The notes under the pieces are model-generated. The model was given only the letters and a program-made list of their open reading frames with translations, was not told where the DNA came from and ran no database searches. From Diadema setosum (taxonomy: Eukaryota > Echinodermata > Echinoidea > Diadematoida > Diadematidae): a DNA stretch of 64,000 bases. The stretch is taken from assembly GCA_033980235.1 (NCBI GenBank), contig CM067067.1, positions 3,153,001-3,217,000 of the forward strand, in the 5' to 3' direction. A program made the position numbers and the translations under genes. This document shows, piece after piece, positions 28,101 through 43,100 of the stretch; the stretch's first letter is position 1, and every line of letters begins with the position of its first letter.

Positions 28101-31100
28101 TTTAAGAATTGAAGCTAACACAATGCTGTCTGGGACAATCTTATGTGCAAAAAACAAAACAAAACAAAACAAACAAACAAACAAACACAAAAAACAAAGG
28201 CAAAAAAAAAAACTAATAATAATAATAATGATAGTAATAAATACATTTACAATTGAAATTAAAATAATAATGATGAACAGATAAAAAACAACAACATTGG
28301 ATTGGGGATTGACATGGTCTTGAAGTCATAACTTTTAGCATCATTGTTACTATCATTACTATTATTACCACTACTATCACTATTGCAGTATGATAGGGCA
28401 AGGTTAATATGATATGGGGAAACACTAATTAGACAGTAAAAACAGTAATTATCATGCTTCATCCAGGCATGCATAATCACACACAGAGAAAAGAGTTATT
28501 AGGAATACCTTTATAAATTCCAGAAAGTTGAAAATAATTATGTTACACACCTACTTGTGCCAGGAGGAACAAAATCTCACAGAGGAATAAGTCAAATGGA
28601 TGGGGCAATAGACCGGTTTACTAACATCACGGTGATTATTCAAATATAAGGATGTTTCCTCCATCCTTATGTAGTATACAGCTATTCTATTACCCTGCAC
28701 CAAGAGACACTTTTCAATACTTGGAATCCAGTTTGCATTGAATATTAATTGCTGCTGCATTTGTTTGTTAGTCTGTTTGTTGTTTGTGTGTTTTGGGTTT
28801 GTTTGTTTTTTTGAGGAGTGGATCGATTGAGTCTTTCGCTTCAGGGCACATCTTTCCATGCTATATCTCCTGGTAGGTATAATTAATTGTCTTAGTGCCC
28901 CCAGTTTGATCAGCCTGCAACAGTTTTGCTGTCTTACTTTCATAGTACACTTTGATTAGTTATGCTGGTCAGAATAGTGAATAGGCATTATATAATGACC
29001 AGACCGAAGTTTCTGACCACTCAATGCTTTAATTTAGCCTACAGCTATCAATTGAAAGGGTATGGTGCATTAGTCTTCTTATGCATATATATGTACACAA
29101 ACTGTTCAACAGTTCATTAAATTTACAACCAAATTCTCAAAATGTGAACATTGCATCTTACTTGATAGTTACAATTCATAGAAGTAATGTTTCCTTGACA
29201 GTTTGAGTTTGTTCACTATTATATGCTCTGAAATGATATGCTGCTATTCCATCTTTGCTCAAACTGACTCATTTCTTACTCATGAAGCACTAATCCCAAT
29301 GTCTCACCACTTATGTATCTCCTCCAAGAGAAAAAAAAATCCATCACAATTTACATATTCTTGTAAGATCCTATTCCATTTCATTATGCTAATTACAATC
29401 AAAAGTGAAATCATATCAAGAGGAAAAAATAGAAAAGCTTGTTAGAAAGAGAAAAATACTACCACACAAACCAAGGGTGTTATCTATTCTGATAGGCAAA
29501 TGTGTCTAACAGACTTGAAGAAAGGCTAACTGTAGCACTCTTCTCCATCCCGGTTGATGAAACAGGTCTGCATGGCAGCCGAACCGTTTCCCAGGCATCT
29601 TCCTCATCATCATCTTGGAGGAAGCAGCTATCAGGGCAACCCTAGTCCCTGATTGAAAGATGTCTTACTTCACTCTCAATTCACTGATTTGGTCCCTCTC
29701 CTGTTAGCTTTTAAATAAAAGTGACGTCACAGTTTGATGCTTTATAAAATCTGTACACTTTTAATATGCCAACTAATTTCCAAGTTGTGTACAAGAATGT
29801 ATACTCTGCCTTCCACAAGAAACATGAATATGTCCTTCAATCATCATGGAATTCAACCTCTCACAAGCATAACATGCAATACTCTTTTTCACAATGCACC
29901 AACACCCTAGCTACTGATACAAAATTTATGTTATTATAGATATTAGATGATGTCTAGTTCTCTATCATTGTATTACTTGAGAGGTGAACTTAAGGGCTGG
30001 ATTGGGAGCAACAGTTTGTGATAATTCTTCCTTAGAGATTACTGAGTCATGTCAGAGAATAATGAAACCAGTAAACTAGTGTTAATTTTCATACTGAGAC
30101 TTTCCTCATAGCTCGTAAAAGGTTGTTTGATATATTTTGTCTCGTCCCAATGGAGACATACATATAATGCATGGATACACATTATACACTGATATGCAGA
30201 TTTCCTTCACATTAGTGGTTATTTATCCTGCTGTATGCATTACTTTACCACTCAGTGCGATGAGATGCTGGTATTGGGTGACCAGTTTTGGTTGCTGGTA
30301 CCAGACCACTGGTTTAGCTTGGCGGGAGTTTCAACACTATGGTGCATTATGTGTGTATAATGGAAGCTGCAATGTTATATTACATGGCACTGCACATTTG
30401 CCATTTACAGTGTAGAAATACATGCATTAATACAACAAAGGTCCCTGTCAAATTAATCAAAATGCATGTGAACATTTCTGGTTTTACAGTATACACATTA
30501 ATAGACCTGCCCCTTAAGATTGTAAGTTTCATACGAAAGAAGAAGCAGGAGACTTTTTGCCAGTGTTGTATCTCCATGACAACTTCAGCCCATTATGTCT
30601 TCAGCATCCATATATCCTGGTGCTCCCTACCTCCCTCATTGATTCCTCCATCCCATCAAGTTCTTTCTGCACATAATTTTGCCTCTCAGTCTCAGTGACT
30701 GTCCAAACACAACCACTGAAGCTTCCTGCAAAGTTTTCCTTATTGTCTCTGCATAAAAATCTGCATGAAATATTTTCATAAGTCATCCCTGTAATATGAA
30801 CTTATGGTGGTGGGAGAGACGGTCTGCTAAGCATTCTACTTCCTCTCAAGACTTATCACAACACTGAGTGTGGCACTTTTCGTTCATTGCAGTGTCAAAT
30901 TCAACAATGGCCCGCTGTCTCATAGTACCCACACTGCCCTTATAGTGCTAAATGGCCCTTATAGCACTATACTGTCCTATTTTTGGTATGTATGTGGACA
31001 GTATGAGGACATGTGTACATGTACTGTAAACACCTGGATTACATGGTGCGACTAGTAACCCATGAGATCATAATGCAAATGTCTATAATGGTAGCATCTG

Positions 31101-34100
31101 ATATTTGAACTGGTAAAAATAAAGTAAAATTTGGTACCAGTATATAAAACAGATATAGATTGCCTTTATTGGGGATTTGTTGATACTGCTTCAAATCCGA
31201 CCTTCTGCACAAACTCCTTGGGTCATAGTGGAGTTGAGATTACTCCTGCACAGGGCAATAGTATCATCATTGTTCCCAAAGGCAGTCCATATCTGTATAC
31301 TATGGCTTGTCAATAAAACCTGCAGTTCCACCAGTTACACATTTGATGCCTGCAGGGGTATGTACCATCATGGACAAATACATCAAAAGAATGCACATTT
31401 TACCAGCAAAAGTAAAAGAAGGTTAAGCTATGCTCTGCCACCACACAAACATATTTTAGAGCCAAAACTATTCAGATTACAATTATATGGCCATCATCAA
31501 GAACAAATAAACTATACCTTGAACCATGATTTACCTAACATGATTTCAAAATAAATGTCCTTGGGAGAAATGTGATTCAAGTTTGCTCACAAACTTTAAA
31601 TACAAAATCACCCATACCAGCACGAAACATGTCTCAAAACACATCGACCAGTGACTTATCTTGCAAATGTTTGGACTCAAAAGAGAGGGGAAAAAAATCA
31701 ACGGAGAAAAATGAAACAGAAATGGTAAGACAGAAAGAAAGAGTACATAAGACATGTTACATCTTCCAGGCTGCACAAATTATGTATTCTCATCTACATA
31801 ATACCTAATTCACAGACTTTACCAGTATGGGTTGCAGCTATTCCATGATATGAGCATATACTCGGTGGATGCAAGGGAAAAAAAGCTGCTAGGCAAACTA
31901 TCAAAAAAAAAACAAATGGAATGTTTCTAGTTTGATAGATTTCTTGACTTGGTAGAAGTACAAAATGAAGAAAAACACATTAAAACATAAAAGACTATTT
32001 TAAGAGATGAGATGGAGAGATCAAGAGAGAGAGAGAGAGAGGGAATACAGGACGAAAAACAGTGAGAGCTTTCAGAAAGTTTTGAGGATTGACCATGATA
32101 CTGTCTTTCAACACATCACTCAACACTATGGCTTACCCTCTGGGAAATTTTTGTAACGACTTCATTTTCATGGGTGCAAGAAAAAAAAAAATGCAAGCAC
32201 AGAAATGCACATGTGGGACTATGTTCACACTGATTGCAAAGTGCAATCATACCTTATCTAGCACATCTTTTTTTCATCACAAATGATCCACAACAAACTT
32301 TTTTTTTTTTTTTATATTCTGCAACAAAGTGCCCGATGACAGCATCTGACAGGCAAAAAATAGAGTCACATTGATGAAATGTCTGCAGTGCTGGAAACAG
32401 ACATGTCTCCCCTCTTACATAGAAGTCAATGGTGTGCACTTGCCTTGGTCTTCACTTATTGCTGGTCACATGGTTACAGTTTGTTATTAAGTTTCACTAT
32501 TCCAAAAGTTTATTAGTGCAAATGTGAAATACGGTTTGTTACTCAGAAAGTTCCTTACTCCAAAAACTCTAATACAGTTCATCAATTATAATGAACTGTA
32601 TATAGATATGAGTAGCTGTATGTGACTTAAAGGGATGGGTACAGTTTTGGTCTAGATGGGGCTGCAGGTTTCCATCTTTTTTTTGAGTGTGTTCTTGTGA
32701 GATAATAAGAAACCTCTTATAAAATATGGAAAAAAAATGTAATCCTTTGAGGAATTCACAGTTTATTTGATAACAAATGATCTTAAAATGGCTGAGATAT
32801 CTATAAAAAAAAAGCAATCCTAATAAAATGCGACAGGCAACAACTTTTATTAGGATCTCTTTATTTTATCTTGTTTTGAGATAAATCAGTCATTTCAAAA
32901 CCAATTTTCATCAAATAAACTTTTAATTCCCCTTAAAATTGTATGCACTTTAACATTTCAGAGTGTTTTTTAATATCTCGCAAAACGTTAAAAGCTGAAT
33001 CCTCACCTCAACCAGTAACATACCATCCCTTTAAATAATTTACAAGTAAGTTTAAGAGGTAACATCTTGTTCTCTTCTTATAACCACAGATGCAATGTAT
33101 AAGAATATGTTTCTCATCCCACTCATCACTTGCCGTAAATTAATTCTGAAACCTTCACGCCTTGTCGCTTCCAATGCTCTTCAAGATCACGATGAACTTA
33201 CATTGCAGCTGCGTTTCATATTGCAACCAGCGTTTCAAGTCTCTGGAATTTGTAGGGTACTAATTTGGATCTTTTCCAAGTCAGGCTGGTGGAATGCCAT
33301 AAGGGTAAAGTTAAATTATGGCCAAGTAATCAGAAACTTTCTATCTGGTTTGATTTCATCAATTAAACTAATGTTTACTGTCAGAATAATTGCTCATAAA
33401 AAGGTATATCCAATCACTATACTGATAATAATGTCACAAGGTCTTGTTGAATTCCAATACCGGTAAAAGATGTTCATATTCTATGGTGGAATTGCTTAGT
33501 TATCTTAATTTGTTATGAGTACACTTTTGCCCTCCTTGGATTGAAAACTTGATTATTAAGACCTCAATGGTAATTTAAAAAAAAAAAGAATACTGCAATA
33601 CTCATAGGGTACAAATTATCATGAAATTGGAACTGGGTTAAATGTTGATATACTTCCTTCTTAAATTCTCTTCATTACAAGATTTAGGTTTAATCGTAAG
33701 AAATAACATACATTTAAGTATTTTAAACATCGTATGGTATATCTCGAAGTGTTGTCATGTCTGGCTATCTGAACATCTAATTCTCAGTGTTCAATGTCTG
33801 ACTTTCAGCTTCATTCATGTTCAGCTAAATATATTCTTTAAAAAACAAAAAGAAAGACTAGTCAGAACTTTGCATCCCCAAAGTCATATAAAGCCCAAAT
33901 GAGTCACTAAATATGTGTAAACAAATACTTGCAACAACAACAAAAAAGTTTTAAGCCCACCTACCTTTGAAGCCAAGTCATTTGAGACAAGATAGTGGAC
34001 AAAATTTCTCCCGATGAATCCACAACCTATAAAGGAAAGAAAGATGAGAAGACATTTCGTAACAAATCTTTTGAACAAAACAGAAGCTCAATTTTGTCAT

Positions 34101-37100
34101 CAGCAAATCTTTCATTTTCTTGCTATTGCTCAAAGCACATGGATTCTTTTGTTCATCTATAAATTTGTATAATGTCTGTGGACCTTCTTGAGGAGTGAAT
34201 CTGAAAAGACACTGCAAAATTTCCAATTTACACTTCACAACTTTGCAACCTTTCTCATTGTGTTTTCATAATTTCAGAATATGCCACAAAACGAACATTT
34301 CTAAAGGATCTCTTGGCAAATGTCATTAAAGGGGAATTCCAGTGCAGTTGAACATTTGTCTGAAAAGAAAGAGTAAAATTTTCTTAGCAAAATAATGAAA
34401 TTTGATCAAAATTGGATGAAAAATAAGAAAGTTAGGACATTGCAAACAGTTAACAAGAACACGCAAATAGTGAAGTGATGTCATCTCTAAATAACTTGCC
34501 ATATAAAGGTTGCACTAAAAATTTTGACATTTTAATTTTTTATTCACACTCAATTACACCCTAGTCATCAGCTCATTTATTTGCATATTATATTCATATC
34601 AACTGTATGAGAACTGTTCTGCAGAAATTGGTGAACTTTACAATTTCATAACTTCCCAAATATTTACCTGATTTTGATCAAGTTTTCACTGTTATACTGG
34701 TAAGATTTCACTCTTTCTTATCAGACTAACATATAGTTGAACTGGAATTCCTCTTTAAGACCTCAATTTACGAGCACTGCATTTCTCAATCATAAGTGTA
34801 TCTCGTCCCTCCCAGCTAGCGAGGGTTGTAGAGTTTATCACAGTAATACTATGCATCCCTGTTTCACATCCATGTCTCATGCTTCCCCCAATGTCTGTGA
34901 CACATTGCTGCTGGGTATTCCAATGAATGAATCATGAATGCTCACTGTTTTAGTCATCCCAGTACCTTCAATTCCCACAACCACATCGCCATTTCACCAT
35001 GAAGGGGGTGGGGGTATCCAGAGAGAGGAATAAGAAAGGGGGTAGAGATAAAAGAGATCCAGACTGAGGAATAAGAAAGGGGGTAGAGAATAAAAGAGGG
35101 GAGAAAAGATAGGAGTATTAGAGGTAATTTTATGTGCTGATACTTCATGAAATAGGATTTTGACACAGCCCGAGCACCAGCAAACTCGCACAGATGCAAT
35201 CATGGATAAAACACATAAATTTGCAAATATTCCATCTCAGTAAAAGTACAACACAGCAGATTTCACTACTGAAGTGTGGATTGCCTCAAATAGCACCAAG
35301 TACAGGTTGTTCTGTGAGCCCATGGTATATCATGCACCTAGTGCATAGCATACATTCAAATTCCCTTTATCAAATTCCCAGTGCAATGAAAATGACCCTA
35401 TTAACCAATATCCACCGATCTATGGGATATCCCGTTGTTCACACAAATGCTGCAAATGCCGATCTACGGGATAATCCGTAGCAGAAATGGCTTGGATGGC
35501 ATCATTTATAGAGCTTATTATAGCCTGTGAACTCTGACCTGATATCCCACAGTCCTTTGCATCACTTCCTGTTAGTGTTATTTTTATTTGGATTTGTATT
35601 TGCTTTGGAGGTTTACAGCAGGCTGCTGACAGAATAGGTCTACATCTATGTGAGATCGAACACTGTTGTACGCGTACATATAGGCCTACTTTACTGTAGT
35701 CCCATCCACAGCATCTATGAGTTTATAGACCAGACTAGTCCGCAGAGGGCAGATCTGTGAGTTATTATTTGATATTTCTTCATATTTGTAAGCATTATAC
35801 CCTATGATTTATACACCACTGGAAAGCTTACATTATGAACATTTCAAAATTGATAGTTGTTTTTCTGTATAAAGGCTATGAATATTTTTCATTAGTGGTT
35901 TCTTTCGAATAAGCGATGTGATTATCCATAAATACAGTCTGTAAATCATACGAAAATACTAAAATCATATGAGGTCACATAATTCATGACATGATGGTGA
36001 TTTACATCTTATATGATAGGCCATTACTTTCTCCTTCAATTGATATACAGTATTCCATTGTTTTCTTTTTATAAGTATCGGTGGCATCACCTTGAATTTG
36101 AGGCTGCACAGTTTAGTAAACGTATGTGAAACAGCCTCAGGCAGCAACAGCCTTTAGACTGCATTATGCGACCAGTGGAAATGGGTTGATAAACAATCAA
36201 CAAAATACTAGGTGACAAAACACATTTCTGCACATTTGCACAAACCTTACAAATACCCTGACTTTTCTTACATTACTGGAAATCTTTGGATGAGTCAGAA
36301 TATTTCATGTGGCTCGCATGAAGACTACACATAATGTCGGCGGTCAACCCAGTGATTTCTACTAGTACGCAGTGGTGACTCAGCAGTCATGCGGACAAGC
36401 TAGGAGAGTAAAACAGGAGAGAGATGCCCCAAAATGTTGACAGCACCGAAGGCGTCAGGTAGTGACAGTATTTTGCCAGTGACTTGGGGCTGGAAGGGTT
36501 AAAACTTAGGCATATCTGCCGAGGACAGACCCAGTCTGGTATATATGCATCATGCGGTTCACGCCTGGTCACACTCACAGGAATATGTCTTGCCAACAAC
36601 TCGGAGAGAAGGAAGGAAAACACTTGACTTGCATGATTTATACAGACAAATCCTAACAGGCATATGAAAGAACATCGTGTAGAATAGTGAAAAACTGTAA
36701 AGTCTAAAATATAAACACAAATTTAATATGCACTAGCCCACTGATAAAACTGCACTGTACATCGGTATGCCTGTACCCCAGGCATAAACTGTGATATCCA
36801 TCCTCTTACAGTGATAAATTAAATGGCAAGAAGAGAGTAAAGTTCAATTATTTTATATGAATGCAAGCACAAGATAAGAGTGTATTGAGCTACAAATAAC
36901 CAGTGTGGCTATTTGCATCTGTTATTGCTCTTGTTGTTTGTGTTAAATGATATATTACTGCGTGAATGTTGTGACCTTTGGTAAAGGAAATATTCTATGT
37001 AAAGCATCACCTTCAAACATATTCCTGGACTCAATTCTTCCTTCTGTCTCTGATTTTTTAGTTTTCTAAACACTATTGCAGCTGTGAACATTGAAATTCT

Positions 37101-40100
37101 TTAATGTAAAATGTACTCTGTCAGGTAAGATGAATTTTGCATGTTCTTAATTTCACAGACAGTCATGATGATTGAGCTAGAACTTTAAGGTTTAATTCAG
37201 AAAGGCACCAAAACATCTTCTTGCTTATTTTTCCTTTTCTGTGGGGGGAGGGATGAGGTGCCTGTTTTCTACAGTATCTGACATCACGCCATAAACATAC
37301 TGAAATTTATGATAGATTAATAAATTCTCATCTACTAAGTGATGACTCACAAACATCCCAAAACCAGAGCTGGTATTCATATCCCATGAGCGTACTGCAA
37401 TATCCACCCCCACCCCCAAAGGATGTCTCATGAACACAGCAGGACCTTGGATATTTGTGTCATTCTCCATAGAATAAAAAATACCATGATGATAACGAGG
37501 TTAGCATTAAGATATATAATTTAATTGCCATAAAGGCACAATATGTAAATAATCAAAAGACTAAAGATGCAATAGCAGTATTGCAAATATGGTAAAAGAA
37601 AGCATCATTCAACAAAAGAAGGCTGGCTGATGTCACTTACAACTTTGAATACTGGTAAAAAAAATGGTTTAACAAACAAACAAACAAACAAACAAAATGT
37701 GTCAGATGAATAGCTCACTCCTAGAGCCAAAAACTTTTAAATAGCACAGATTTAGCTAACCTAAGAATAGAGTGCATCTTATATTTGCCAACAACCTAAC
37801 AAGACATATGTGCCAACACAAAAGTTTGTTTGTTTGATCTTGAACTAAGAAGCCACTGTTAGCCCTAAATACCCAGTGACACGACCTTCATTAACTGCTT
37901 TGACCCTGAGGTCAGTTTGTGCAGTCAAGGCTATATTCTTGGATATTGCTAACCTAAATCCACATCATTCATGGATTTTGATCTGATAGTAAGGTATAGC
38001 TAGTAAGGGCAACCCCAAGCTTGTGTGGCACTATCCAAAACCTTTGGTACTGTATGGAAAAAAAAATGGAGGTCAAGATAGTGACCTTCACTTGGTAAAC
38101 CACTTCCTGAGTCACCCTTTCCCAAAATTTGGAAAACATGCAATTACTGAGATGACTTTGTCACCTGCACAGGAAGCCAAATTCACTCCACACAGCCTTT
38201 ACTCTCCCCTTCCCAATTTAATAATTTAGCTCCTAATATAAAGCAAAAGTTTAAAACTTTATGGGACAGTGCCACACGGGGACAGCTCATTTTAGACAAG
38301 GAAAAGGTGAAAGGCCAAAACAACTACAAAGATTAAGACTGCTGTTCCACTGACAGTAATTCATTACACATACATATGGCTTTGCATAGAAATGTTAAGA
38401 CCATGGCCAAATAACATTAACCCTCTGCATGCCACATTATACAGATGATGACTGGTGGGGGAGGGAACATACCGAATGTTCCACCCGAAGGGTTTGAAAT
38501 GCTATTGAGGGAGGTTATAAGTCCCCCCGAAATAGCATTTCAAACCCTGAGGGTGGAACATATGGTACATGTTCCTGACAACAAAAGTCATCATCTGTTA
38601 TATCATATGGGTTAGTCAAATACGAAGCCATGTTCGCAACATAAACCACCAGCACAATGAACTCGATCGCTCGCGCAGAGCCAAATTCACTGTGCGCGGG
38701 TCCTTCAAATCACACTTTCGTACGCATTACAATAATCGGTCATCTGCTTTTTCACATTGTATGGAATAGGGTTAAAGGTACAATTTACATTCGCGAGCAG
38801 TGATTATAAAAATTTTTGAGTTACCACATTTGATGCATATATGTGTAGGTCAGTTGTATCACAAAACATCCTATGATACAAAAATTTTGCAATAAAACCT
38901 AAAATATAGGAGATATCACTGTTTCTCACTAGACCATAACTGTAGACGGTTTAGTCTAGATACAATTTCATCATAACTATTGTTCACATTTTGCATATTT
39001 AACAATACTTTACATTGGTTAATCCTGATTGAATTTTTTTACGATGTTTGTTTGTACGCCTAACTCACATTTCAGAACTATTTTGAAGCACTAAAGCTGA
39101 ATTTTTGTTTCATCTGCAAATGGTAAATAATGCCTTTAATGTGATGTACTTTTGTGCAAGATCAAAGTTGGTTCTTCTTTCTCGCTATTTCTCTCTCATC
39201 CTCTCTCTTTTACAGATGACATAAAAAAGAAATACAGTGCACTCCCGTTATAACGTTCAAACAAACACGGTTTTAACAAACACGGTTATAACGAAATTCC
39301 GGGTACAACGAAGTGAAATTTCAGACTGCAACATTATCCCCTCTATGTTTTTTTTTTTATGTTTATTTGTTTGGTTATAATGAAACTTCAATAATAAGAA
39401 AAGAAAAATGCCAGTCCCGAGGACTTCATTATAATGGGAGTCCACTGTAATAATAAACTGATGAACTGAGGGAAGGACCTGCCAAATGGAAAATTTCCTC
39501 GGTACATCCTGTTTATATCATTTTCATGTAGACAACTTGATGGACAGATAGCTTAGGCCAAGTAAAAAAAAGATAGTAGTTTCTCGTCCGGGTTTTTTGA
39601 GCAAGGCGATGAGGGAGGTCCTTACTATTTGATATCTTACTATTTTTTCGAGGATTGTCAAAATGAAAGTATATGTGTTTCTCGTCCGGTAATTCTGAGA
39701 AAGGTAACGAGAGAGGGCTTTACTATTTTTTATATATCCAATTTATGAAATGAAATATCACTCTGGTAGCCGTGTTATGAGAGACCAGGTCCCAAGTGTA
39801 TGTCTTTCCTGCACTCTGTGCATTTTCAAACAAATAGATTATTGTACCATACTTCATGCATGCAGAAATACATTTGCTTTTTCTTTCCACTACAGATGTC
39901 AAGGGAAAATGACCATCTTAATACTGGTATTTAGTGTTGTAATGGCATTTCTGATACCAGTGTACTTGCAATTCCGATGTATTGTGCTATTAAATGAAAC
40001 AGGTATAAAACATGTCTTTCAACAAAGAATGTACGACTGAAATAAATTCCATGATATTCAAAACACTGCTTTATTCATCATTGGTGTTTGTGACTTTTTG

Positions 40101-43100
40101 TGTCCACACAGCTGGTATGTATAACTGCATTTCTTCACAGTACAATTGTAGCACATTCAACTGGAAACTGGCTTGTACAATTGCAGATGGATGTCAAAAT
40201 GATACTGATATGGCATTATAGCATTTAACATTTAAAGATGTTTCTTCGTGTTCTAAAAAGACATTTGATAATCACTCATCATTTGGATGATGAATGATTG
40301 TATACGGTACCACACTACAGATGATACGACTCACGGCCGTGTCCGTGAATTTACATCGTAAAGAAAAGTATCCCGCAGAAATACGAGACAAACCAGAATC
40401 CGTGGAAAAGTTATTTATTTTGAAGATACACCCATTTGATAATTCTATATTTGCTGGAAAAGCGCATTCATTTTATCTTCAAAATAGAACAATACATCGC
40501 CGTCAGATGCAACGTTACAGACAGAGTGTACGGGTTTCTACACATTCGAATGTGTTCATGCGTGCGTGCAGACAGCTGACAGACCAGGGGATCAGGTACC
40601 GGTGACCAACCCTGGACATTAGCACAGCTACAGACACGCACACACTTTGCCAATACGGTGCGGCACGGCCACTGCACTGGCACCGTACCTTCCGACACTT
40701 GCACTGCGCACGTACATGCACATAGTCACAATGACATGAAAATGTATACAATTAAAGTCGATACAATCCTCACAAGCATTTGTACAGAACAATTCATCTG
40801 CTTGAAATATGAGAAACGGGGAAAATACGAACAATGCGCGAAATATGCGTGGAATATCAGCGATTGATCGCAAAAATGTTGCCGCCGCTATCACGTTCAC
40901 GACGTACCGAGTGCGCTGTACATCACAGCTAGCCCAGGCCCGCCCGGCGCCCGCGCCCATCCAACTATACAGTTCGACTGCTTTGTGGGTCATTCCTTCT
41001 TGCCAAGCTCGCTCGCAGAGTGATATGCATGCGTTATTACATACGCACTACAGTAGCTATATACAGCTGTACTACAGCTAAGTAGAGGACGCAAGGCGTA
41101 ATTAGAAATGAGACATCACGATTGGTAGGTAAATTGTCGATTTTCTTTTCGGCGGCCGAAAAAATAGTAAATATCAAAAAAGTCGATGCGGCAACTGAAA
41201 ATCGATGCGGGCGGGGAGCGGGCTGGGACGAGAATTAAGAATTTCTTGGTATTTTCAGCGCCATTTTGAAAATAGTAAATAGTAAAAAAATCGATGCGGC
41301 GGCCAAAATCGATGCGCGCGAGGACGAGAAACTGGTTTCTTTTTTTACTTGGCCTTACATTTGTATTTTGTTTAATCAGAAGCCTAAACACTGTTATTAT
41401 GTGGTTCTACAAACATGCCTGATTTCTCTCATTGGCTGTTACAGTTATTCTTAAGAAGCTAGCGAACATTAAAAACAAGAGACCCGCGGGTCTAGCACTC
41501 ACCTGAGTATCGCAAGTTCACCTTTCACGCAATTACTAATCTAAATCATTCACAGCTCTACTAAAATTTGACCAGGCATTCTCAAGCAGAAGATGAAAAT
41601 GTACAATAAGGGCCAAAATTTTTTAAGATTCCTTCATTTGGGGGGATTAGAGGCCCCCCTGGGGCCCTCTGGGTGGGGCATGGTGCCCATTTTGATAAAT
41701 TGAGATCCTGACCCCCTAGGGATGCTACCTGCCAAGTATGACAAAAATCCATCATAAGGTTTTCAGGAAGAAGATGAAAATGTACAATTCAAGCCCCCAT
41801 TTGGACCTTCCCAAGGCCTCCCCCCCCCCCCCCCTTGCCCCCAAGAGGGGCACCCCTGGATCTGCTATTAACAAACTTGAAACTACAGTCATTAATGTAC
41901 TCACTCATGTATTATCTTAGCTCTATAACTTCTGATTCTAGAGAAGATTTTTAAAGATTCCTTCATTTTGGGGGGTTTGGGCCCCCTGGGGGCCCCTTGG
42001 GTGGGGCATGGTGCCCATTTTAACAAATTGAGATCCTAACCCCCTAGGGATGCTACTTGCCAAGTTTGGTGAAAATGGATCATGGGGTTCTCAAGAAGAA
42101 AATGAAAATGTACAATTTAGGCCTCATTAGGACCCCTCCCCACCCCCTCCCCTGGGTTCCAAGGGGGGCACCCCTGATCCTGCCATGAACAAACTTGAAA
42201 CTACAGTCATCAATGTACTAACTCATAGTATTAACTTAGCTCTATCACTTCTCGTTCTAGAGAAGAAGATTTTTACAGATTCCTTAATTTTGGGGGGCTT
42301 GGGCCCCCTGGGGGCCCCCTGGGTGGGGCATGGTGCCCATTTTAACAAATTGAGTTCCTAACCCCCTAGGGATGCTACCTGCCAAGTTTGATGAAAATTG
42401 GTCTTGGGGTTTTCAAGAAGAAGATGAAAATGTAAAAAGTTTACGCACGACGGACGACGGACAACGCACGACGCACGACGGACGCCGGACGAAGGGCAAT
42501 CGCAATAGCTCACTTGAACCTTTGGCTCAGGTGAGCTAAAAAAAAGAAGATATAGATTTGTTAATCTAAAACACGCAGAAAACACAAAGTAGGTGTCATC
42601 TACTCATTTAAAGCTAATTTGAAACAATAACAGTGTGCAAGATATCTCCAAAACAGTACTTGCAGTCAAATTTATATTTAGCATTATGCATCTGTGATCT
42701 TCTTAAAAGACACTGTACAATAACCACTGACATTAATGCACTTCTTCTTTTCCCTCAAGTCAACTGGATGTCTCTCTTAGCTTTCTAGTAGTTGTAAAGG
42801 CTTACTTATAGGCCACCAAAGGTTATAACTCAATTACAAATGCATATCAAACTGCTATTCCTGCCTTGCAGCAAAAAACAAAAACAAAAACCAAACAAAC
42901 AAACCAAAACAAACACATAGTACACAGATGCCACTTCCTCTTTGATCTGTCTGGACACACACACACACACACTCACACATTTTTTTTTCTCAATAATCTT
43001 TATTCATTATCATTCAAACAACACAAATATAATATTTATAAGCTGATACCAATGTACAAAATAACAGATCAGTTACACACACACAGACACACTTACACAT

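Larger units (their letters stand above)
22793..33964. other. Intron 2 (11.2 kb): no additional gene seen
   Basis: It contains repeats S, K, I copy 2 and F copy 1, the AT, CA and GA microsatellites and three C runs. The remainder is AT-rich. No frame matches a known domain, and no tRNA-like fold was noticed. Confidence 0.6.
34759..39232. other. Intron 1, proximal part: no gene seen
   Basis: Apart from the tandem duplication, the CAAA tract and element L, the sequence is unique-looking AT-rich intron. Open frames are short and lack recognisable domains. Confidence 0.6.

Noticed and set aside
40628..40993. 121-codon minus-strand frame in the CpG-rich stretch
   Set aside because: It lies inside element Q and overlaps other frames on both strands, as expected in GC-rich DNA with few stops. 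No domain was seen.
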